DNA of 35,802 nucleotides from CAYUST01 sp041908765 (GCA_041908765.1 JAYREU010000019.1:1-35802), one strand, 5' to 3'; shown: positions 1 through 8,142, counted from the first letter of the stretch. Made by a program: numbers and translations. The notes: generated by a model not told the origin, from the sequence alone.

Positions 1-1
1 A

Positions 2-478
2 GACTTTCCTCAGATAGGTATCGTAGGAGCTATGAGATTAAGTAGCATTGAAAACAGCAATCCTGAAAAGGGTATTGTCCAAGGTGATTATGAAGGTCAG
101 TATAACAGCAAAGGCGTCGCGTGACTTACCTATCTTACCTGAGACAAGGCACAACAAGTAGCAAATAAACAAAACATGAAGCTTTTTGAAGCGAGTGATG
201 CAGAAGCAAAGACAAAACTTCTTCTAGCACAACTCTGAACGAATGGAAAAGAACAATCAAAAGCACTCCAAACCTTGTTTTGAAAAGATTTTTCGTGATA
301 CTGGCATCCTTTTAATAAGAAATGGACTACTATAGGAGGTACTGTCGCTTATCTAGCGTTGTCTGAGGTGAATGCGGATTGATGCGTAAGCGCGATAGAA
401 TGGACTGCAGATGATGCGAATCAATGCTGGAATTATCAGCACTCTCCTGAGCCATTCCTTGCCTTCGAGGAGTGCTAA
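2..478 (+). CDS. 3' end of an unknown protein (partial)
   Basis: The frame is open from the window edge to TAA at 476-478 (about 158 residues) once seven in-frame TGA codons are read as glycine. I do not recognise a family. The visible part is soluble and polar and starts DFPQIGIVGAMRLSS. It contains stretches such as GVAGLTYLTGDKAQQ and GKDFSGYWHPFNKKW, and a Cys-containing tail (ADGCVSAIEW, DANQCWNY, FEEC). Three cysteines and many Gly, Asn and Trp suggest an exported or surface protein, but the N terminus is outside the window, so no signal peptide can be checked. A hairpin overlapping the stop codon looks like its terminator, so it is probably the last gene of its transcript and faces the minus-strand sixA gene. 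Confidence 0.7.
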
Positions 479-491
479 AAAGCACTTTTCT
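471..491 (+). terminator. Hairpin terminator overlapping the stop codon
   Basis: AGTGCT / AGCACT stem with an AAAA loop followed by TTTCT. It overlaps the TAA of the partial upstream gene and lies before the convergent sixA gene. Confidence 0.5.
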
Positions 492-524
492 AGCAAATGA
501 GATCCTTCAACATGACGGTTCGTG

Positions 525-1016
525 CTAGCGTTCTGGTTCTCCTGCTGCAATAACCTTGCAGAGTTCAGTCTCAAAATTTCCTCGGAATTTCCCCGTGTAC
601 CTAAAAATAACAATGCCACAAGTTGGCATATTTATCCAATCGCTCCCACATGCTTGGATAAGGTCAGTGAGTCAGGGATTATGTCAAACGATGCAAAGGA
701 CCTTTGTCTTTTCATCAGTCGCTTCTATGATGTTGATGAGGTCGTCGTAAGATGCCATATAGAGTTTTTTTTCTACTTTGATTTTCTTCTTCGATAATTT
801 CCAAACCTTCGCGTAGGCTTTGCTTGTTTCTATAGTCCTCAGTGCAGTGCTCGTGACGAGCATATCTGGCGCACTAATTTTTTGTTGATCTAACCAATGT
901 TCCATCTGTTTGAGATGGTGTTTCCCTTTTTTGTGCAACGGACGGTCATGATCAGGTAGTGAGGTCTGATCTCGAGCTGATTTAGCATGACGAGCTATGA
1001 TAAGTATTTTCGGCAT
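525..1016 (-). CDS. sixA: SixA-like phosphohistidine phosphatase
   Basis: A 163-residue histidine-phosphatase superfamily protein, about the length of E. coli SixA. The catalytic motif is RHAKS at residues 9-13 (His10). LVTSTALRTIET at 53-64 follows, and the second catalytic histidine sits in GHNPGLTDL (His112). Both glycines of GHNPG are encoded by TGA, which is strong evidence for UGA=Gly. SixA removes phosphate from phosphohistidine in phosphorelay or phosphotransferase proteins. The ATG at 1014-1016 overlaps the TAA of the CHAD gene (TAATG), so the two are probably translationally coupled. CHAD and SixA neighbours fit a role in polyphosphate or phosphoprotein metabolism, which is inference. 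The end is the TAG at 525-527. Confidence 0.88.
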
Positions 1017-1865
1017 TATGCTACTTTTTTCTTGGGTTTTCCTACTTTCTTGTTGTTGACTGCTATCGGAGTAGGTGCAAAGTGTTGTTTGAGTTGTTCG
1101 AGGAGCTGCATCTTTTTTTGTTGTTGGAGTGCGATAAGTTTGTTGAAAGTAATTTGTTGAGGTGCTGTACGACGTTGAGAAGAGAGGTAGTTGGTACATT
1201 GTGTCAGATCATTTCGTCTGCCTAGTGATTGACCAAGGGTTGTATAGAGATTTACTTTGCTCTGGAGATAGGGTGTATTTTTGTCTGAGGTATAGGTCAG
1301 CAAATAGAGCATATCCTTGATAGAGGTGCGAATAGCATGTAATGCAGTATCACTTACTTCTCCACCTGCCGTAAGTGTTTTGTTGATAGTAAGTTCTTTG
1401 GTTTTGAGATAGGCGATGAGTTTTTGCATAAGTGTCTTGCCTTCGACAGTGGAGAGCACTTTGATTTGTTTTTTGGCAGTCTCTTTGATATCAGTGTTGA
1501 TGTTTGCGGGAGTATATTTTTTGTAAATTTTCGCAAGTGTCTTTTCGTGTTTGGAGATTATATTGGACGCTTGTGCTTGTATAGCTTTGTCATGAGGCAG
1601 GAACTTGGTGCATTGTTTAGCAAAAATTTTTGCATCTCTGACTTCTCAGATAGCTTTGTAGTACTTGAGTAAAGGTTTTTTGATAGTGTGAATTTTTTTG
1701 TCTAGATAGGAAAAAAAAGGAGTCGTACGCTTTGAGATGTTTGAAAAAAACTCTGATCTCATGGAGATCGTTGTTCTTGGATGTTCTATTTGCAATACGC
1801 TTTTTGCAGAAAGAGAAATAGTCTTTATATGCGTGACTCAGCTCCTTTTTGAGATGACGTATCAT
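1016..1865 (-). CDS. CHAD-domain protein with one frameshift
   Basis: The N-terminal part reads HEIRVFFKHLKAYDSFF, the usual CHAD helix with conserved His and Arg. The rest lies in a neighbouring frame and reads KYYKAIGEVRDAKIF, the CHAD G-x-x-RD motif, then a second repeat half (LHAIRTSIKDMLYLL, LGRRNDLTQC). The C terminus is Lys-rich (KPKKKVA). The frames join at a run of eight T in the sense strand (plus-strand A8 at 1711-1718); seven T would restore one protein of about 282 residues. CHAD domains are helical and bind polyphosphate through basic residues. I chose ATG 1865; a GTG at 1892 is the alternative, but a TATAGA box just upstream favours 1865. The TAA overlaps the sixA ATG. The indel may be a sequencing error, transcriptional slippage or a real mutation. 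Confidence 0.78.
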
Positions 1866-2002
1866 CCCGTGAGTAAGTAAATAAAAGTACACATTCTTTC
1901 TATAGAGAGTTGTTGCATTGTAAAGGTCTTATTGAGATTATCATCTATACATTGCTATGAGAATGATGTGTTGTGTATGTACATGCGTGAGAAATGGGAG
2001 AT

Positions 2003-2104
2003 AAGAAATAAGAATTGAGAAAATAGAAACCAGACTCCAGAAAATAGAAAGTAGAAAATAGAAAGCAGAAACAGTAATTAAGAAATAAGAATTAAGAAAA
2101 TAGA
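2003..2104. repeat. A/G-rich short-unit repeat tract
   Basis: A 25-base unit at 2003-2027 recurs at 2080-2104 with one mismatch (AAGAAATAAGAATT, then G or A, then AGAAAATAGA). Three shorter AGAAAATAGAAA units lie between. No gene is visible between 1866 and 2324 on either strand; the rest of that gap holds hairpins. Confidence 0.7.
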
Positions 2105-2116
2105 CAACATCCTTTG

Positions 2117-2212
2117 TTATGAAGATGCAAAAGATATCTCTAACGAGTTTTTAATTGTTAAAAACGAATCCCGCCTGCCTTTGGCTGCGGGATCATTGAA
2201 TCAATCACAAAA
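2117..2212. repeat. Dispersed structured repeat, copy 1
   Basis: Two modules. The first (2117-2152) reads TTATGAAGATGCAAAAGATA and continues into CTC-TAAC-GAG plus a T run. The second is a hairpin (2168-2193; ATCCCGC/GCGGGAT with an inner GCC-TTT-GGC) followed by CATTGAATCAATCACAAAA. Both modules recur near 21209-21403 in the other large gap. Confidence 0.65.
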
Positions 2213-2233
2213 GCTTCACGGAGTGAAGCTTTT
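2209..2233. terminator. Perfect hairpin, possible bidirectional terminator
   Basis: AAAAGCTTCA / TGAAGCTTTT stem with a 5-base loop. A and T runs on the outer ends could act in either direction. Confidence 0.4.
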
Positions 2234-2244
2234 AGTGAAGATTC

Positions 2245-2278
2245 AAAGAAAAATCCCGTAGAGTCATACTCTACGGGA
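2245..2278 (-). terminator. Terminator of the first membrane-protein cluster
   Basis: The stem TCCCGTAGAG / CTCTACGGGA has a 5-base loop and is followed on the minus strand by TTTTTCTTT. It lies just after the minus-strand gene ending at 2324. A second perfect hairpin (2283-2307) lies between them. Confidence 0.75.
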
Positions 2279-2323
2279 CCAAGGCGTGTAGGAATTTCCT
2301 ACACGCCGCACTATTAACGATGT

Positions 2324-2737
2324 TTATCAATGTGGTTTATCAATGTGTAATGTTTTTCTCATTTGTTCATTGAGCCTCAGGCTTTCGCGTGCAGTTGCGA
2401 ATGCTTGTTCTTCGGTGAGATGTTCATATCCTGCGGAATCAAAGTTCGCTTGTAGCCATTTTTGAGCCACTTCTTTGGTGGTCCAAAAGAGTTCATGTGG
2501 CTTGCCTATTTCATTGGCAAAAGAGAACTTATTTGAGTTTTTCCATTCTCTCCAGAAGATCACAAACAAAGTTTGCGCTGGAGAGATTATTTTTTTCTCG
2601 CCATCAATGATGATGAAAAGAGGACCATGTTCTACCTGACCGATGGTAACATTGATTAACGTACAATGATTTCTTTTGTGTGCATGTTTGAAATCAAATG
2701 TGGGATCAAGGTCTTGGAGTTCTGTGTTTGTTTTCAT
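2324..2737 (-). CDS. Small soluble protein of unknown function
   Basis: 137 residues. I do not recognise a family. The N-terminal half looks like a small beta-rich domain (CTLINVTIGQVEHGPLFIII, then GEKKIISPAQTLFVIFWREW). The C-terminal half is helical (EVAQKWLQANF, LTEEQAFATARESLRLNEQM). It has no signal peptide or membrane segment, so it is probably cytoplasmic. The last sense codon is TGA (Gly) directly before TAA, giving HIDKPHG. ATG 2735-2737 lies one base after the TAA of the upstream membrane-protein gene, so it is the third gene of a minus-strand operon starting near 3838 and ending at the terminator at 2245-2278. Confidence 0.7.
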
Positions 2738-2738
2738 T

Positions 2739-3209
2739 TTAGGTACCCATGATTTTGATGAAGATTTGACGAGCCCAAATTATCAGGACAATCACACTCA
2801 TGACTAACGTCACGATAAGACTGTTAGTGCCTTGCGTGAGATAGACACTGATGTTGCCGATGAGAAGCGTGATGACGTTTGCGAACACTACTGCCACAGC
2901 AAGCATTGTTGTTTCGGTCAAGAGCATAAATAAGGTAAGCGCTCCCCAAAAAAGCGTAAGTCCCCACATCAGTCCTATCCGAGCACTACCCAAGGATACT
3001 TCCTCATACGGGATGCCTGATTGGAATCCCCAGAATACTATGCCTCCGAAGATGCCGACAATGAGCCCAATGATACATCCTAGCAAGGTTTCACCAATGA
3101 TACCAGAGGTGTCTGATGATTTGATGTCTGGAATAATCCGTCGATACTGGAGAATGGCAGTACAGATACATACTATACTCCATAACAAATGAAATTCATG
3201 TGATGTCAT
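2739..3209 (-). CDS. Small four-helix membrane protein
   Basis: 156 residues with about four or five hydrophobic segments: residues 7-22, 40-62 (GCIIGLIVGIFGGIVFWGF), 78-98, 102-122 and 132-152. I recognise no catalytic motif. A similar-sized multi-helix protein lies in the second cluster (22646-23107), and both are next to a coiled-coil/TM-hairpin protein, so the pairing seems to be a theme in this genome. ATG 3207-3209 lies inside the end of the upstream gene once its TGA is read as Gly, an overlap of 37 bases that suggests coupled translation. Confidence 0.72.
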   Translation of the reverse strand: MTSHEFHLLWSIVCICTAILQYRRIIPDIKSSDTSGIIGETLLGCIIGLIVGIFGGIVFWGFQSGIPYEEVSLGSARIGLMWGLTLFWGALTLFMLLTETTMLAVAVVFANVITLLIGNISVYLTQGTNSLIVTLVMSVIVLIIWARQIFIKIMGT

Positions 3210-3838
3210 AAAGTAGTTTTATTGTTGGTGATTGAAATATTTTGTATTAGACTACGCCTATGCATTTCAAGGATTGCATCCAGAAGTTCTTTGAATTCAG
3301 AGCGTTCAGTTTCTGGAATCGCATCGAAATTCAGTAACGCATAGTTTTTTTCCAGTACTTCAGGCAATTGGTGGAGATAGTCAGTAATTTCTTGTTTTTT
3401 ATTCGCTGTTTTGACCTGTGATACGAGCAATGCTTGATTTGATTTTGCCTTATTCTCACGCAAAACAAGTACTTCGTTCTTGAGTCGTTGAATTTCTGCA
3501 ATACGCGTAGGGAAAAGGATTTCCTTTTCCTTGGCATACCACTTAGATCTCATTTGAATACATGCTTGTCCTATGAGAATACATATTTGGAGGACCAAAA
3601 GTAATATCCAATCTTCACTTCCGAAATAAATAACACCAACAATACTTGCAAATATCACAATCCACAGAAAAAGCACACAAAAATTGATAGTCTTATCGAT
3701 GCCTTGATCAATTCGTTTGATAGTTGCTTCGAGTTGTTCTGCCTTGTACATGGGTTGGAGTACGTTTTCTAGGCAAGCTAACTCTTGTTTGAATAGAAGT
3801 GTATGTTCGTCGGTCAGTTGTTGTAATTTTTTCGTCAT
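3173..3838 (-). CDS. Coiled-coil / TM-hairpin membrane protein
   Basis: 221 residues. It starts with a helical, charged region (1-50), then two membrane helices (about 53-72, FCVLFLWIVIFASIVGVIYF, and 77-95), then a long coiled coil (about 105-160). The end is helical (LPEVLEKNYALLNF, EFKELLDAILEMHRRSL). The layout and the LP...LLDAILEMH-type tail resemble the protein at 21843-22460 (LPEIDFSKLP, LKQYLEMHATRSREL), which suggests paralogues. Reading TGA at 3206-3208 as Gly moves the end to TAG at 3173-3175, inside the next gene. A TTGACT-N16-TATAAA promoter lies upstream. The function is unknown; the layout is loosely reminiscent of SLATT-type 2TM proteins, but I cannot support that assignment. 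Confidence 0.72.
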
Positions 3839-3905
3839 ACGTTTTTTTTAAATTTTGTGATGGTAATGAACGTTGTCTCACACGAGTGAGTATAATAACA
3901 AATGT

Positions 3906-3933
3906 TTTATATTTACTTTATACTCTAAGTCAA
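3906..3933 (-). promoter_or_regulatory. Sigma70-type promoter of the first membrane cluster
   Basis: Minus strand: TTGACT (3933-3928), a 16-base spacer, then TATAAA (3911-3906), about 70 bases before the ATG at 3838. The same spacing and boxes recur at 28271-28298 and 35537-35564. Confidence 0.7.
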
Positions 3934-3949
3934 TATATTCTTCAGGCAT

Positions 3950-3983
3950 AAAAAAAAACACCTCATCAGAGAGTGATGAAGTG
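3950..3983 (-). terminator. Rho-independent terminator of the response regulator
   Basis: Minus strand: CACTTCATCA, a 5-base loop, TGATGAGGTG, then nine T. It lies 20 bases after the response-regulator stop codon. Confidence 0.88.
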
Positions 3984-4002
3984 TATTGTATACTGATTTT
4001 TA

Positions 4003-4656
4003 CTACGAGACTATTCTATACCCAAACCCTTTGATCGTTTCTATGAGTTCTTTCCCAATTTTTTTTCTCAAGTTAGCTATGTAGACATCAAGTTTGGCAT
4101 CGTGTTCGTATAAGGCATCTCACCCTCGTACATACTCTATAAGATCAGCTCTTGAAATTGCATGTCCGTTGTTTTCGAGGAGATGCGCAAGAATAAGAAA
4201 CTCTTTGAGAGTTAAGTGAATAGGGACTCATTTACGTAGTACGGTTTTATTTTCTACATCTATTTCAATATCTCATAGATGAAAGATGTCTTGAATTTGT
4301 GTCCTTTTGAAGAGTGCCTTGCAACGCATGACGAGTTCCTCGAGCGCAAAGGGTTTGACGAGATAGTCGTCAGCTCCTAGGTCATAAGCATCTTGCTTGT
4401 CTTCTATCTGTCCTTTGGCTGTTGTCATGATGACGGGCGTTTGCTTTTTTGTTCTCAATTCCTTGAGGAGACTTATTCCATCTCATCCAGGGAGCATGAT
4501 ATCCAAAATGATAAGATCATATGTGTGGTCATTATATGCCTGTCTGCCCGAGATTGCGTCTTGATGCCGGTCAACTTGCCATCCTTCGTGATTTAGGTAG
4601 GTAACTATGTTGTGTCATATGGTGGTATTATCTTCTATCAAGAGCAGACGGTACAT
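4003..4656 (-). CDS. OmpR-family response regulator
   Basis: 217 residues, normal for the family. The receiver domain (1-118) has the acidic pocket (IEDN), the phosphoacceptor Asp52 in LIILDIMLPGGDG, the T/S position in VIMTTAKG, and Lys101 in YLVKPF. The C-terminal winged helix (about 125-217) ends in the typical LDVYIANLRKKIGKELI and IKGFGYRIVS. TGA supplies several glycines, including one in LPGGDG and the one in IGHNIV. It lies 61 bases after the secreted repeat-protein gene, with the partner kinase further upstream on the same strand. A strong terminator follows. It likely binds the TTAAG-N6-TTAAG boxes found at two promoters of this locus (inference). Confidence 0.92.
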
Positions 4657-4717
4657 GTGGTGTATACAATGAATAAATACGTTTGATTTTATCTTTGTGA
4701 CCTATGTGAATTACTTC

Positions 4718-5419
4718 TTATTTATCATCCTCCTTATCATCATTGACATCGTCATCATCGAATGCTGGTTCGTTATCTCCATTATCAAGTTTTCTCATAA
4801 ATCCTTTCATCATGCCTGGGCCTCTGTGGCCACCTGCTTGCATCATAGGGAGATCAAGTTCTTCTGCTATTGCTTTGGCTTCATCAAGTAAGCTATGCAT
4901 TTTCACCAGCTTTGCAAATTCTTCAGCAGTATCAATAGAAGCTAAAGGACTATTCGGGAGTTCAGCTTGTGCAGTTTGAAATGCGGTGTAATCATTAGCG
5001 GTGATAGCTGCTTTGATAGCTTCATTTTGTACTCCTTTCTCTGCACGCATCCCTTTCATCATTGTTGGTAATCCGAGTGATTCAGCGATTGCTTTAGCTT
5101 CCTCTTTTTGACCCGCTTGCATGAGGGTGTGCATTTCTACGAGTTGTGCAAATTGCGCCTCAGTAGTGATCTTGTCTGCAAAGGGAGTGTCTGTTACTGC
5201 GGTTTGGAATGCAGCGAAATCATTTGCTTGGATTGCAGTTTTGACCTCAGCGAATTTTTCTCAAAATCCGTGCATGCCTTTGCCTCCGAAAGCAGCTCCC
5301 TTGGAGTTCATCATATTGAATGGTAGAGTTTCGTTTGCATTGGTGAGCGTGAGTGTCAAGAGTCCGCCGGCAACAACTGCTACCGCTGCGATACTCAAAA
5401 AGGTAATTGTCTTGTTCAT
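4718..5419 (-). CDS. Secreted two-repeat, Met-rich acidic-tail protein
   Basis: 233 residues. The N-terminal signal or anchor is TITFLSIAAVAVVAGGLL. Two copies of a repeat of about 75 residues follow (AIQANDFAAFQTAV...FAQLVEMHTLM and AITANDYTAFQTAQ...FAKLVKMHSLL). Each ends with an AKAIAE.L.LP.M motif. Met/His/Gly-rich stretches (MMNSKGAAFGGKGMHGFG, GGHRGPGMMKGFM) separate them, and the tail is strongly acidic (FDDDDVNDDKEDDK). I recognise no named family. Its place between a histidine kinase and its regulator suggests a secreted sensor partner or main target, similar in role to CpxP/Spy-type proteins; metal binding through Met/His/Asp is speculative. It has one TGA codon (HGFGEKF). Confidence 0.78.
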
Positions 5420-5484
5420 GGGAATAATAGTTTTATAAAAGCGTGTCTCCTACTTGTCGCGACCAAGTGGACGATACGCTCAAG

Positions 5485-5516
5485 AGTATATGGGTGTGTC
5501 TTAATTCTTTCTTAAG
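5485..5516 (-). promoter_or_regulatory. Promoter with OmpR-type direct repeat
   Basis: Minus strand: TTAAG-AAAGAA-TTAAG (5515-5500) has the 11-base period typical of OmpR/PhoB-family sites. A TATACT -10 box (5490-5485) follows nine bases later, so the repeats cover the -35 region. The ATG of the secreted protein is at 5419. Confidence 0.55.
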
Positions 5517-5543
5517 CAGGTGAGCTAGGATAACAAACGGATA

Positions 5544-5622
5544 TTCCCCCCTATGAGGGCCTTGGTGCCCGTATGGGTAGGGATGCCGAACCCCCTAAAG
5601 GGGATAAAGGCAGGGGGGTTTT
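5544..5622. repeat. GC-rich palindromic element, copy A
   Basis: 79 bases starting TTCCCCCCTATGAGGG and ending GGCAGGGGGGTTTT, with internal stems (GGGCC/GGTGCCC, CCCCTAAAGGGG). The ends match copies B (30878-30957) and C (31351-31394). It lies between the kinase gene and the secreted-protein promoter. Confidence 0.75.
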
Positions 5623-5643
5623 CTCGCAGATTTACTATCTAAT

Positions 5644-6930
5644 CTAGCTATACCAATGAAGCGTGAACGTAGTTCCCTTACCTAGTTCGCTTTTCACGCT
5701 GATTTTCCGATCCATGACGGCAACGAGTTGTTTGACGAGACTCAATCACAATCCAAATCAAGTTGTGCTTCTAGCGCTATTGCTTTGCCAGAATGGTTCT
5801 CGAATATGTGCGAGGTCATCTGGTGCAATACCTGCTCATGTATCTTCTATTGTGAGATGATGAGTCGTTGCGCTGATAGTTATCTGTCCACCTACAGGAG
5901 TGAACTTGCCTGCATTATCCAACAAATTGGTCACGATGCGTTCGAGAATTCACACATCTCCTTGTATGCTGAGAGCAGTGTCACAGTTGAGTGTTCGCGT
6001 ATGGTTTGGATAGGTGCGTTGCATGTTGGTCACCAGTGATCCTAGAAATGGTGCAAGAACAATTTTTTGATGATGGTGAGTAGTAGTGGTATGCAGACGT
6101 GTCAACATGGTCAGTGTATCGAGAAGACGTTGCATACTTCCTACTTGCTCCCTAACTTGGGTGAAGAGATGATCATATTGTTTGGTTTTCTGTGCGACCT
6201 CAATAGTTGATTGCAATGACATCAACGGAGTTTTGAATTCATGGGAAACATTCGCAACAAATTGTTTGATCGCCTGCACCTGTTCGTGTACGGTAGTGGT
6301 CATTTGCTGGAGTGAAGAGGCTACAATTTGCATCTCATCATGTGCAGGGAGATGAGCAAAGGTGAATTTGGTCTCTAGGGTATCGACATCAATTTTTTGT
6401 ACTTTTTCAGCAAGGGTGTGCAAGTCGCGTAAGCTTTTTTTGACCACAATGAGGGAAACACCGTACCCGATGAGACTACATACAATCACGGTAATCAACG
6501 TAATCCACAGCAATATTATTTGATTGTTGACGGTCATAGAAATATCTACAATGACGAGTTCGTCTCCCGCAGGAGTCATTCGATACAGATACCATTCGTC
6601 GTCGATGTGAGAAATATTTTTTCGCACGGTATGCTCTTGTAGTTCTTGTGCTTCCATACCATGTGCATCGATGAGGAGAATATCTCTCGGACCGAACGTA
6701 GCACTATACTGCTTCGCAAATTTCCTTTGCATTTGTTGGAGCATGAGACGTTCTCTGGGAGTAGGGGAAGTTAGATCAGCTACCGTCGCCAGTGGCGCAA
6801 AACGAGCTTGTTCTCTACGTCGTCGACTTCAGAAAAAAATGGCATTGATCACAATTCCCAACACAAAAACAATCACCGCAATGGTGAGCGTAAAACGTAG
6901 AGCTATACGTTGAGAGGTGGAAAGGAGCAT
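5644..6930 (-). CDS. Membrane sensor histidine kinase
   Basis: 428 residues. TM1 is at about 9-34, an extracytoplasmic sensor of about 100 residues follows, TM2 is at about 138-162, then a HAMP linker. The H-box is FVANVSHEFKTPL with phospho-acceptor His230. The ATPase domain has an N box (ERIVTNLLDNAGKFT), a G1 box (IEDTGAGIAPDDL), an F box (EPFWQSN) and a G2 box (TTGFGLGLSLVKQL), and ends GKGTTFTLHWYS. Both glycines before GL in the G2 box are TGA, so the kinase only makes sense with UGA=Gly. I chose ATG 6930 because a TATAAT box at 6976-6971 would put the transcript start near 6964, after the two ATGs at 6972 and 6969. The partner is the regulator at 4003-4656. Confidence 0.9.
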
Positions 6931-6970
6931 GCGCAGAGCAGGGGAGTTGTCTAAAAAAAGAACATGCATC

Positions 6971-7005
6971 ATTATAGTACTTTTCTTGATTAAGAAAAGC
7001 TTAAA
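6971..7005 (-). promoter_or_regulatory. Kinase promoter with TTAAG direct repeat
   Basis: TATAAT (6976-6971, minus strand). TTAAG-N6-TTAAA on the plus strand (6990-7005) covers the -26 to -41 region. It resembles the repeat at the secreted-protein promoter but in the opposite orientation, which suggests autoregulation. Confidence 0.5.
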
Positions 7006-7170
7006 TATGGAGGTCGAAAAGGTTTATTTCACCTGAAAACTACTCAAAAATGACCTGCAATGACATTATTTCAAATTTTGTACATAATAAAAATGACGTG
7101 GAGCCTTGCAATTTACTGTTAAAATCATATTCATCATGCTTGTATATTTATTCTTTTTATATTATTGTTG

Positions 7171-8142
7171 ATGAACAAAAATCTTTTCCAAAAAATCACA
7201 GGATTCTTTGCTTTGGCAGGAGTGTTGTATGTAGCTGGTGTATTTAATGTATTGGCTACACAAATCGTAGGTACCTTCATGGAAGAACCTACACAAGGGT
7301 ACGCATGTACAAGTTATGGATTCTACTATGGTTATGGCTATGGCTATGATTGTTCTGAAATTATTGGTGGTGGAAGTGGTCCTTCTGGTAATTCTAACTC
7401 ATCTAATGACGATGACGGCGATGCAGAAGACACAGACGAGGACACAACTGATGATGAGGATACTACTGATGACACCACAGACGACACAACAGACGAGGGA
7501 GCAACTGATGACGGATCTGACGAAGGTGATGATGCAGGTGAATATGCAGGTGATCCTGAAGTAGTTGATGCATACGAATTTGGACGTGAACATGGTTTGA
7601 CTACTCAAGATTTGGAAGAAGCAAGATTGTATGATCCAGTGAACAGAGGAGAGCTTGCTAAGATGATGAGTGCTTACATCAAAAATGTCGATGGTACAGA
7701 GCAAGTAGATAACCCAATTTGTGATATCACTACCTATGGTGACTACGACTCATTCGATGATGAGCTCAAGATGTACATCAAGATGGCATGTGACTATGGT
7801 ATCATGGGATGGAAGAATGATATGTCTGGTTTGATTGATAACTTTAGACCATCTGATCATGTAACTAGAGAAGAGCTCGCAGCAGTTCTTTCTAGATACC
7901 TCTATGGTGACGAGCATGCAGGACCTGATATGAATGCGCATCTCGAAGCATTGCTTGAAGCAGGTATCATGACTGATATTGATAGCCCATTGAGCGATGA
8001 ACTGAGAGGATATGTCTTGATCATGCTCCAAAGAATTGCAGGTAGTGAAGCTGCAGCTGATGAAGATGAGGCTCCAGCGGAAGAAGTTCCAGCAGAGGAA
8101 ACTCCAGCAGAGGAAGTTCCAGCAGAAGGTGAGACTCCATAA
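7171..8142 (+). CDS. SLH-like surface protein with acidic linker
   Basis: 323 residues. An N-terminal signal or anchor (FFALAGVLYVAGVFNVLA) is followed by a Tyr/Gly-rich patch (SYGFYYGYGYGYDC). Next comes a linker of about 75 residues rich in Asp, Thr and Glu, with DDTTDDTTDE repeats. Two or three S-layer-homology-like units follow (YDPVNRGELAKMMSAYI, FRPSDHVTREELAAVLSRYL, then a degenerate one), and the tail repeats AEE(V/T)P. SLH domains bind cell-surface glycans. The gene has no TGA codon in 323 residues, unlike most neighbours, which may reflect high expression. ATG 7171 is preferred over TTG 7165. It lies directly upstream of the glycan operon, so an interaction with that polymer is possible (inference). 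A strong terminator follows. Confidence 0.82.
   Translation: MNKNLFQKITGFFALAGVLYVAGVFNVLATQIVGTFMEEPTQGYACTSYGFYYGYGYGYDCSEIIGGGSGPSGNSNSSNDDDGDAEDTDEDTTDDEDTTDDTTDDTTDEGATDDGSDEGDDAGEYAGDPEVVDAYEFGREHGLTTQDLEEARLYDPVNRGELAKMMSAYIKNVDGTEQVDNPICDITTYGDYDSFDDELKMYIKMACDYGIMGWKNDMSGLIDNFRPSDHVTREELAAVLSRYLYGDEHAGPDMNAHLEALLEAGIMTDIDSPLSDELRGYVLIMLQRIAGSEAAADEDEAPAEEVPAEETPAEEVPAEGETP

Noticed and set aside
2003..2104. CRISPR-like array in the A/G-rich tract
   Set aside because: Units are low-complexity, irregular in spacing and without unique spacers. No cas genes are seen.
3173..3838. Calling the TM-hairpin proteins SLATT-domain defence effectors
   Set aside because: Only the general layout fits. 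No partner nucleotide cyclase or SLOG gene is nearby, so I left them as unknown.
5544..5622. Copy A as a plain terminator of the kinase gene
   Set aside because: It has a T run, but its ends match copies B and C too closely in sequence, not only in structure, so a repeat family explains it better. It may still end transcription.
7399..7704. Minus-strand open frame opposite the acidic linker of the SLH-like gene
   Set aside because: It is a shadow of the Asp/Thr repeats, giving a Cys/Val/Ile-rich product with no start signal.
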